Assembly (NCBI GenBank): GCA_021432635.1
Contig: MU270109.1
Coordinates: forward strand, 62,001 to 126,000
Direction: 5' to 3'
DNA length: 64,000 bases
DNA from: Thozetella sp. PMI_491
Taxonomy: Eukaryota; Ascomycota; Sordariomycetes; Chaetosphaeriales; Chaetosphaeriaceae
A program made the position numbers and the translations under genes. Position 1 is the stretch's first letter, and the number at the start of each line of letters is the position of its first letter. Shown in pieces: positions 55,373 through 64,000 of the stretch. The notes under the pieces were generated by a model that was not told the origin of the DNA, ran no database searches, and saw only the letters and a list, made by a program, of their open reading frames with translations.

Positions 55373-56711
55373 ATGGCGACGACGATCCAGGTCGACCCGA
55401 ACGGGGACGTGCTCTTGCAGTTCCCGGCTCCCAAGCCGGGTAGGGATGGGCTCGCGGGAACCAAGCAAGACGTGGACCAGCCGCTGGCCGAGACGCCGCG
55501 CACCGCGGCTGCCGACGACGATCCTGGCGCGCGGGACACGCCCGGCTACGAGCCGCGCGAGGACCCGGCCGAATGGGGCTTGACCTCGGCGTCTGTCTCT
55601 GGCCCTGCCCATGGCCCTGTAAACCTGCTCGTCTCGTCCTCGGTGCTTTGTCTCGTCAGTCCCGTCTTCTCCACCCTCTTCACCGGGCCCATGGCCGAGG
55701 GCGTCGCCTTCCGCGCGGCCAACTCGCCCCGGCCCTTCCCGCTGCCGTTGCCCGAGGATTCGGGCCACGCCTTCACCACCATCGCCAACGTCTTCCACCA
55801 TCGCGCGGCCGAGATACCCGAGACGCTCTCCACCACCGAGCTGCTCGACATCGCAGCTCTGGCGGACAAGTACGATCTGACGGCGGCCCTGCGCCCCCAC
55901 GGCATCCTCTGGATCCAGCGCGCCGTGGCCGCCGAGCCGTACCATCCAGACTACAGCGACCTGGTGGGCAGGTGCAGGTTGTTGTTGTTTGCATACGTTC
56001 TGGATCTCCCTTGTGAGTTTGCTCAACTCAGCTGGGACATCCTCCTTATGCATCGTCAGTTGCACAAGGATGAGGTAGAATATGGGTTCGAGCTACCCAT
56101 CCCGCGCGGCCACGATTTGCTTCGGCACGACCTACACGGTATGTTATCCTCTTCCCCTCTCTTGCCTCGACCCCCCCTGGTCCTGACCATCTCCGCCAGC
56201 CGAGTTCTCCCGTCGCAAGGCACGCCTCCGCCGGGATATCCAGGCGGCGCTGATGGAGCCCGTCAGCGCCGTGACGGCACACTTGGTCACGCGTGCGCCT
56301 TACTACGATGCGCATCCCGCCTCCGCTGCGACCCCGTCGCCACCGTCTTCTTGGACCTGTCCGAACGCGTCGCTGACGATTGGCGTCTATATGACGCTGC
56401 TCGACTCGCGGAACCTGTCGCCCTGGCGCACGCAGTACGAGACGGATTCGTTCAGCAATATCATCGACAACGCGCTGTCTGTGGCGACGGACGAGGCCGA
56501 GAACCAGGCCCTGATGTTCCAGATGTGCGATCGCGGCCGGTGTGCGTGTGACAACATGCGCTGGGGAGACGGCGTCCATCTGGCGCGGCGGCTGGGGATG
56601 GCCATGGAGATGGCCAGGGAGTGGAAGCTATGGGTTTGTCTCGACTGCTTGAAGAGAGACGAGGCCGACAGGGTAACGGGGGAGTGGGAGTGCAGGCTGA
56701 AGCACTGGTAG
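55373..56711 (+). CDS. BTB/POZ-like domain protein
   Basis: Exons 55373..56138 and 56200..56711 give 425 residues. The 61-nt intron (GTATGT donor, CTGAC branch) joins RHDLH to AEFSRRKARLRRDI; without splicing the frame runs on into implausible Arg/Pro-rich sequence. Residues about 80-190 form a BTB fold typical of Sordariomycetes: NLLVSSSVLCLVSPVFSTLF, PLPEDSGHAFTTIANVFH and LLDIAALADKYDLTAALRPH. The C-terminal part has a conserved-looking Cys cluster (CDRGRCACDNMRWGDG; WVCLDCLKRDE) that could bind zinc. Function is unknown; BTB proteins commonly dimerise and recruit partners. A second, unrelated BTB gene is at the left edge of the window. Confidence 0.8.
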
Positions 56712-57122
56712 TCATTCAAGGTTACGAGGGAAGGGGGATTCTGTAGGGAACACATTCGCTGTCCCTCACATTCATTTAATGATGCCTTTCCTACTTCTAC
56801 GCAAACAGGTTACTACCAACTTTCATTCCATACACTATATTTCACTGGCTGCTCGGAGACGACAGCAAGCTGCATCCCATGCCTCTGCTCCTTTTCTGTA
56901 AATCTCATGGTTTCTCAAGTTCCTCTAAATATGTACACCCTCTCCGCCTGCCCCCAAGGCCTGCTGCCTGTCGCTAAGCAGGCAGGGGTAGAGAGTTCCC
57001 GAACACCTCTCGCCTAAAGCGCACTCAAATCAAGAGGTATCGGTATCCTGTTCATACAGTCCCGGCATCGGGCTTGCCCTTGCCTCCCGTGCACCCCGCC
57101 AATCCAAAACCCGGGCCCCTCT
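56712..57122. other. Convergent intergenic region
   Basis: The 3' ends of the BTB gene and NUP170 face each other here. No gene is seen. Confidence 0.55.
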
Positions 57123-60100
57123 TTACCGGAAGAAGAGGCTGCCCTCCTTGGCGGCGTTTGTGATGTTGTCCACCGCCCGCTTCAGTAGTTGCGACTGCCG
57201 ACGAGTCTCTGCGAGTTCCTCCGCATCCGCGTGGGAACGCGCGCCGGCGGCAATCTGCGTAATGGCTTCCTCGCAGCGGCCCAGCAGCTCGCCGACCCAG
57301 CCAGAAATCGCACCCTCTCCGCCCTTGCCAACGACGCCCCGGCGCTCAGCTTCGTGAACCCATGCTTCAACGGCCACGTTGACCCATTGCACCACTGCCT
57401 TCCTCCGCTTCCCCGTGAATGGCGCCTCCTGCGCCTCAAAGACACGGTCCAGCACGCGCACGATAAGCGCATGGGACACGCCAAGCTGGAGGAACAAGAG
57501 CACGGGCCAGGCGGGATCGGCGCCGATGGACGCGTCTTGTCCGTTATTGATTGCGTACTCGCCCACAACCGGTAGCAGCGCGTCGATGGGGAAGACGAGG
57601 CTGTCGAGCGAGGTTCGGTGGGCGATGGTCTGAATGTGATTCGACACGACCTCGTAGGGGAGCGGAGGGGTTTCTGAAGCCGGCCTGCGTTGCTCCCATG
57701 CTTGTCGGCGCTCCTCAACCTCGTAATGGGTGCTGTTGATTAGGTTCTCCCACGTCTCGGCGATCACGCGAGGGTTGTGGTAGTCCGCAGCGTGGTAGAT
57801 GAGCAAGGACAGGTCGTAGTATCCAGCCTGGTCCGCGTAGTTGTTAAAAAGCTGTAGAAAAGTGTTAGCAGGGAGTCATGGGGCATATGAGGAAAGCGAG
57901 TAGAACTTGCCTCGGTGAGGCCCTGGATCGGTCCGTCCAAGGCTCGCTCAATTTCAACCTTGCGCTCGTCCGAAATGCGGCTGTCAGCCATGAGTCTCTC
58001 GAGAAGATCGTCCTGTATGTGTGCAATCTCTAGCAGCTCTGTGACTTCGTGGTTCAAGAGTTGTTGCTGCTGCCTGCCGACGCCGGTCGTGCTGACACTC
58101 GCGTTGCCCTTGGCGCGGCTCAGAAGAGTGATGCGGTCCTTGATACCAATCTCAAAGTCCGATTTCGCGAGGTCGGCTTGGACTTGTGCAGCCTCGAAGA
58201 AGCGGCTACGGTGGGTGTAGAAACGGCAGAGCAGATCCGCATGGACGGGGTTGGTTGTCGCCAGGCGCTGGAGGAAGGTGATGACGTGGGGCGACTCGAT
58301 GGCGATGATGCGATCGGTCCAGTTCTGGTCGATATACCACCTGTAGAGGTCAAAGTGGAAGACCTCATCGTCCGACTCGTTGACGACGTTGTAGGCCTCG
58401 ATACGCTTCGTGGCAGCCAGGGTCGGCCGCCCGTCCACGAGCTCTGGCTCGGAGCCCGTCTCGGCGTCTAGGCGAGTCATGATTGCGTGCACCAGGTCGT
58501 AGCATCGCTTGCGCTCCTGGAACTCATTCTGCCGTGGGTCATTCGCCGGCTGGCCTTCGTTGAACCAGGCCAAGGCTTTGTTGCCACGGTCCTTCTCCCT
58601 GGCCACGACCAGGCAGAGCTGGATGGCTCCGGCGTAGTACTTAAGGTCGAGGTACTGCTCGACAGCCCCTTGGAGGTTAGCCGAAGTCAGGCTGCCGGCA
58701 ACACGCTCAAACAGTCGCAGGCTCTCGTTAAGCAGCGCGCGCACGACGTTAGGGTTGTTAGCCTGCTCGGTTGCACGCTGCAACTGCTCCTGGGCCTTGA
58801 AAATGACAACATCATCAGGCGAGCAGAAGCTACCACACCGCCTCCGCAGGGCATCGGCTACGGTCTCGACGTTGGAGCCGCTCTCGATGTTCCGGTTGAC
58901 GATGGCCTTGACGAGGAGTTTCGCGAGGTCCTTGCCGGCAGCCTGGGAGAAGAGGTTCTCGTATGTGAGATCCCGAAGCTTCTGGCGTGAGCCATCGTCA
59001 AGACGGAGGTAGATATCCGAGACCCGCTCCTCAAAGAGCATAAGCACGAATGAGATGCCTTCGGAGATGCTCTCCATCAACTTCTGCAGCGCATAGAGCG
59101 CCTGGTGCTCTGCTTGGAGGGCAAGTTCCTCTTGGCGGCTCGCGGCGCGCTGTAGGTCGGAAGGGCCTGTAAGGCCTCGGATGTTGCTCTTGTTTGCCTC
59201 GAGAAACTTCCGCAGCCGGTCCAGGTTCTCCTGGATCGGGACCAGCTTGGATGTTTCGATCGTCGACTTGACGTCGACGCCGCCTGCAGGAGCCACCCTG
59301 ACAAAGACGACCTTCGCCTTCCACACCATCCGAACGAGACGGGTGAGGTAGAGGGCAAGCGCGTCGTGGCGTGAAGAGAGCTTGACCGAGTCGAGGGTGA
59401 TTTGGTTGCCATCTGTCTCAACAAGTGTCGGCTGGCCCCCGAAGGTGATGAACGCTGCCTTGGCCTTGTCCTCGGTGGCTTGATCAACGGCTCGCACCGT
59501 GCCAGAGCGGAGATCGTTACCTTGGCCGCACGACACTGCCAGCGCCGCTGATATCGTCTCAACCCTACCATACTGCTGGATGAACCTGCGGGCCTCCCTC
59601 TCGAGGCCCTCCTCGCCGGCTGCACCTCTGATTGCCGTCGCAAAGATATCTACCAGACGCCGGCGGCGCACGACGTGCACGCCAGAGTTAGTGAGGACCG
59701 CAAATTCGCTGGGAGGCTGCTCGAATTGGACGGCAAGCTCATTTCCAAAGCCGAGGGGCTGCCTCGCCGCGCTGAAGGGTCTGCCAGTCGCTCCGACATC
59801 CAAAGCCCTGCTTCCTTCACCCAAGTCGATCCAGCAGCCCTGCTCATAATACTTAAGCCCTGAGGCTGAGATGGTAGTTCGGAGGCGGCCCGTATCAGGA
59901 GCAGATACGAAGAGGAGGTCTGTACCTGGCCGAGTTTCACTCTGCACCACGTCGAAGAAATAGCCGGGCGCAAAACGGCGGCCAAAGTCGCTCGTGAGTA
60001 GGGTCCTGGAGTCGAGGACAAGACCAGTGTCAGCGAGCGCCGTCTGCATAGAGGACAATCGTTTGCTTGACCCTGCTTGCTCGGCGGGTGGAAACTTGAC

Positions 60101-61466
60101 AAATTGAACCTGCATGCTCTGAGGCGCAAGGCTCGAGGACGCGCCGACCATATACGAGGCCGAGCTTGTCGCGCTTAGAAAGAGACGACACCCCGTGTTA
60201 GTGAGTGCCATCAGGTGCAGCTTCGACGCCTCATTGGAGTGGATGGGGCTCAGCGCCACGATTTGGGTTTTATCGTTCAATAGTGGTGTCCGATCGATCA
60301 TGTGCGCGATATCCCGAAGGCAGTGGTTCCTCTCCTTCTCGATAACCTTGGTCAGCTTGTCGGGGGACTCCATGTGGTACGTCCGAATAGTCGACTTATT
60401 AGAGAGTGAATAGACGAGGTTTCGGCTGTTGTCGATGACGATGTCCACCAAGTACTCCGCCGACCTAGGGGTGAAGAAGTCGATTGAAGTCGCCAGTGTC
60501 GCTGGCATCACAGCGCTCCAGCCCGTGTGGGTATGGTTGACCCTCCCGCATCGGCTCGAGAACCACTTCTCCTCCTGCTGGTAGTAGAGCTCGTGGATGT
60601 CGGTGTCGGTGTCGCCGCCCATAAAGATACGTCCACTCGCGGTGCCCGCAATGATAGTCACGGCGCTGTTTCCTCGCTGCACAGCCATCTTAGTCTGGTA
60701 TAGGGAGATAGTCTTGTTGCCGCTTGGGGCGGGGACTGCTGAGACGCCGAGCAGGACGACCTCGGTTACATTGGCGACAACCAAGATGTGCGTGATGGTG
60801 TTCACAAACACCCCCTGTTTAGGCGCGACCAAGGCGACCGCCGTGATGTTGTGGTTGGACTCCTCGTAGCCGATCACCTCGGGATCAGGATGGGTGTAGT
60901 CCCAGAGGAACAGGGAACCGTCGATCGAGGCCCAGGCATGGTTGATCGAGGCGAACAGGCCCAGCTTCGTGTTAAGAACGCCGGCATTCAGTCGCTCGAA
61001 GATCTGCTCGGGAATGGGGTACTTTTGGACATTGTGGAAGGGCGCCCAGGACGGGTCGATGCGTTGGATCTCGTACTCGGAAGAAGCGCCGGCTGGAGAA
61101 AGGAGAACAGAGGTAAGTCAGCGAGGCACGCCGGGGTGGTTGTGAAAACGGGACCGACTCACGTCTACAGTAACTGTCCAGGTCTGGGAAGTTCTCATCA
61201 CTCTGTAGAACCTCGTTGACACACCGGGCAGCCTTCAGAACCGGCGGGAGTGCTGGATCCGCCGTGGTCGGCGGCGCCCTGCTCCCAGGCGCGGTCGTCC
61301 CAAGGGAACCTGAGGTGCTCCTGCCGAGCCCTGATCCGGTCGACGGCTCGCCGAAATTCAGGCGGCGACTGACCGAGGTATTGGTATTCCGGGCTGGTGC
61401 CGGGGTGTTGAAGAAAGCGCCTGGGATCTGGCGCATTGGCGTCGCTGTGGGCTGGAAGGTCGTCAT
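57123..61466 (-). CDS. NUP170: Nucleoporin Nup170 (Nup155 family)
   Basis: Exons 61163..61466, 57911..61092 and 57123..57851 give 1404 residues, close to the size of the Chaetomium protein. The 100-residue N-terminal leader is followed by the Nup155 beta-propeller: SWAPFHNVQKYPIPEQIFE, FASINHAWASIDGSLFLWDY and IFMGGDTDTDIHELYYQ. The alpha-solenoid has ALAWFNEGQ and FHFDLYRWYIDQNW. It is an inner-ring scaffold component of the nuclear pore. The second intron (57852..57910) begins GC not GT; it is needed to join GLTE to LFNNYADQAGYYDL, and the nearest GT alternative gives a stop. The protein is highly conserved and the call is secure. Confidence 0.95.
57852..57910 (-). other. GC-AG intron in NUP170
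   Basis: The donor is GAG|GCAAGT and the acceptor TTTTCTACAG, 59 nt apart, with a CTAAC branch motif (TGCTAACAC). The GCAAGT form is the usual one for GC-AG introns. Confidence 0.85.
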
Positions 61467-62279
61467 TGTTGCGACGGGGCAGCAGCAGTGCTGTTCAATG
61501 GCCTCTGGTTCAGGCCGTCAACCCAGCCGGGGGAGGGGGGGGCTTCCCTCCTTTTCGCGATGACGACGCACACGGTGCCGCTATTGAAGCTTGACCATGA
61601 ACGGCTGCGATCGAGTTCCTGCTGAGTTCAGGCCTGGTCGAGGATGCGCCGTCAGCCGTGTGGTCGCAAAGGGCGATTCTTGTGAGTGATCTTGGGAGCT
61701 CTCTCTTCAATCTGATGTTGAAAGCTTGACCAGCCATCAACAATTTTTAGAGCTCGAAGACGCGCCCAGGGCACGGTCCTCATCAATGACGCTAGTCCTG
61801 TTTGAGACAGGAACAAGGATTCTGCCGCCGTCGTCACCGCCTGCTGTGTATAGGTAGAAAGAGACCACAACAGATGATGCGTTCGTGTGCAGGGAAGACA
61901 CGAAAAAGGCATGAAAAAAAAGTCAAGATGTGTAGGGCGGGAGAGATGTGTAGCAAGCAAGGTGGAAGATACTGGAGGGGTATATAAATGCCTAGTGGGA
62001 ATATAATGGACTGTCATGGCCATCCATCAAGAATACCTAGGTCGTTTTGGGCCAAGACACCAGATATTTTCCGAGTGCACCTCTAAATGACCCTATGAAG
62101 CTTCCGCCATTACGAGAAGGAAGCAAGAGGAAGCCTCCAGCTCCCATTCGCCATTCGCCGACCCATTTCCCCCAACTCCTCCTCTTCCCTCTACAAACTA
62201 TCCCGCCATCCTCTATGTTATATCTATCAGGACCGAGAGGCCCAGCAGTGGCGCGAAACGGCACGATCCCACGGCTCCT
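61467..62279. other. Intergenic region between tandem genes
   Basis: This is the NUP170 promoter and the 3' flank of the ketoreductase gene, both on the minus strand. No additional gene is seen. Confidence 0.55.
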
Positions 62280-63353
62280 TTACTGCTTCTTGGCCTCTCG
62301 GGCAGCCTTGCGCAGGGCTCGGTTGCGGATGTCGACGTGCAGCTTCAGATTCTGCCAGATGCCGAACGAGTTGCCGTTTCCGATGGTGCTCTCCACCACG
62401 TACTGCAGCGCCGCGTGGGACCACCAAGGCGCGTAGGTGTTGGCCATGGTCTGCGAGCTAACCAGTCCGACCTTGCCCAGGGCCGAGCGCACGAACTGCT
62501 TGGGGTTGGGGATCATGAGGCTGGTCCGGCGCACCTTGCTCATGGCCGAGGTAATCAGGTAGCCGATAGCAAGGTAAACGTCCACGCCCTGGGGCTTCAG
62601 CTCTGCCGCTAGCGAGCTGCTCCAGTGCTGGAGGAAGGCCTTGCTGCCGCTGTAAGTGGCGAGGTAAGGAGTAGGCATCCAGCCGGCGAAGGAGCCCAGG
62701 GTGAGGATGAGGCCCTTCTTGCGCTGGGCCAGGATGGGCGCAACGATCTGGGTGGTCTTGAGGGTGCCCAGGCAGTTGATGGTGATGATGTTCTGCAGCT
62801 CGGTGCGCTCTGTCTCGAGAAACGGCACAGGGATGCTGTGGGACTGGCCGACGTTGTTGATCAGGATGCCAATGTCCAGGCCTTTAACCACCTCCGCCAG
62901 CCGCGCGTAGTCGGCCTCCGAGTCCTTGGCATAGTCCATCGACAGCACCTTCGTCTGCAGGCCAGAGTATTTGCCCTCGAGCTCCTGGGCGAGGGCGTCG
63001 AGCTTCGATTGCGTACGCGAGACGAGGACGAGGTTGAAGCCTTTGGCGGCGAGCTGGGAGGCGAACTCCTTGCCGATGCCGTCGGACGCGCCCGTGACGA
63101 CGGCCCACGTGCCTTTCTTGCCATACTTGCGGAGCTGTGAAACGAAACCAAGTCAGTGTCGCGGGCACCTACAGATTCGGAGAGGGGGGGAGGGGTCGCT
63201 TCAACTCACATCAGTGCCGCTCAGAACGAACACATTCAGGACGAACTGCAGGTAGGCAAGCACCTTGCTACCGAGAAACAAGGCTCCCACGCCCGCAAGG
63301 GCCCATTGAGCCCCCTGTGGGACGGCGCTGAAAATCTCGTTGATCTTGTCCAT
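62280..63353 (-). CDS. IFA38: Very-long-chain 3-ketoacyl-CoA reductase (Ifa38/KAR type)
   Basis: Exons 63210..63353 and 62280..63134 give 332 residues, with a 75-nt phase-0 intron. An N-terminal membrane segment ([23 protein letters not shown]) is followed by the short-chain dehydrogenase core. The NADPH-binding glycine motif is TGASDGIG (about residues 62-69), with NNVG and the catalytic Ser and YxxxK in LGSFAGWM and YSGSK. The lysine-rich C-terminus (REAKKQ) fits an ER protein. The enzyme reduces 3-ketoacyl-CoA in the second step of very-long-chain fatty acid elongation, with Elo proteins, Phs1 and Tsc13. Length and organisation match fungal orthologues. Confidence 0.93.
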
Positions 63354-64000
63354 CGTTTCGGCGACAATGTCCCGGGCGTTGGTGTTCGTGTTCTCGAAAA
63401 GGAGTACGCTGTAATAAATTCAATAATTTGGATCCGTGAAATTTGTTGGGCTTTGCGGCAGCAGAGCTTACTATAGCTGATCCACCACGTCCTTATGCTG
63501 CATATGTGGGGCAGATCCTTAACCCTTTATCGTACCTGAGGTACATGTACATAGCTGGAGGCTGAAAGCCGCCAGGGCGCCCAGCGCCCCAACACGCTCT
63601 GTACTTTTGGTCCATGTTGTAGTAGCGGACCAGGTACCATTGGGGATGCTCGCAAAACGGGTTGGCAAAACGAGATCGGCAAGAACAGAGGACTCCGGAC
63701 TTGGATTGGATGCCACAACAGGCGCGGGAGCCAGGTGGCAGTGGGGACCTGGCGATTCTTAGTGTGCTTGCTCGGAGTACTATTACTACGGAGTATTAAT
63801 TACGTAGAGACCCCGAAATATGAGCACCACGTCTTCAGATGAGTAATAAAACGCCCCTTCGAGCAAGCACTTGCCTGGTTTTGCAAAACTTCTGGTGGGT
63901 TGGGGGGAACATGCAGCCGCCTCTGGTCTGTGCAACCCTTGCGTGTTTACCTTAGCTAGGTACCTAATTCTGCCCTCCACCTAAAGCAATTCAGTTGGCG
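63354..64000. other. Intergenic region at right edge
   Basis: This is the promoter side of the ketoreductase gene. It contains a TACGGAGTA copy at 63787-63795 next to a CGGAGTACT string at 63773. No gene is recognised up to the window end. Confidence 0.5.

Overview
The window is nuclear DNA of a filamentous ascomycete, most likely a Sordariomycete of the Sordariales/Chaetomiaceae type. The evidence is short spliceosomal introns (mostly 50-85 nt with GTRNGT donors and CTAAC/CTGAC branch motifs), a GC-rich background with AT-richer islands, and characteristic Pezizomycotina families: an AA9 lytic polysaccharide monooxygenase, a Clr5-domain protein, a DUF3433 protein and a Kre9/KNH-type GPI protein. 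There is no bacterial operon logic. I see no rRNA gene, no intact tRNA, no CRISPR array and no intact transposon. I resolved 25 protein-coding genes and rebuilt their exons by hand. Splice phases agree at every junction proposed, but nothing was checked against RNA or databases.

Region 1 (1-11.4 kb): the 5' end of a BTB/POZ gene cut by the window edge, a BAHD-type acyltransferase of the trichothecene 3-O-acetyltransferase-like family, a conserved type I membrane protein, an EXPERA (TMEM97-like) ER protein with a KKxx tail, a ten-exon GH125 alpha-mannosidase and a type II membrane protein with a fucosyltransferase-like fold. Region 2 (11.4-22.8 kb): a 3.1 kb gene-poor stretch with clustered perfect hairpins, a FAR1-type DNA-binding protein whose start codon seems to be made by splicing, a SAM methyltransferase, an acidic Ser-Asp-repeat protein, a small GPI protein and a second 3 kb gene-free stretch.

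Region 3 (22.8-37.6 kb): CTK2 (cyclin of the RNA polymerase II CTD kinase), a protein with two tandem Clr5 domains, an AA9 LPMO, an HD-domain nucleotidase, an uncharacterised Ser/Pro-rich protein and a multi-CCHC zinc-knuckle protein. Region 4 (37.6-49.6 kb) looks accessory: a 1186-residue secreted modular protein, an apparently membrane-anchored C2H2 zinc-finger protein in an AT-rich island, and a DUF3433 membrane protein with a repetitive stalk. A degraded tRNA-like sequence lies in the same stretch.

Region 5 (51-57 kb): an SGNH hydrolase, a GNAT acetyltransferase, a cyanamide hydratase and a BTB protein, suggestive of small-molecule detoxification. Region 6 (57-64 kb) is conserved housekeeping: the nucleoporin NUP170, with a GC-AG intron, and the very-long-chain 3-ketoacyl-CoA reductase. 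Genes lie on both strands, and several divergent pairs share 1-3 kb spacers (6256/7555, 19767/22787, 29422/30895, 37568/40735, 49605/51070, 53702/55373).
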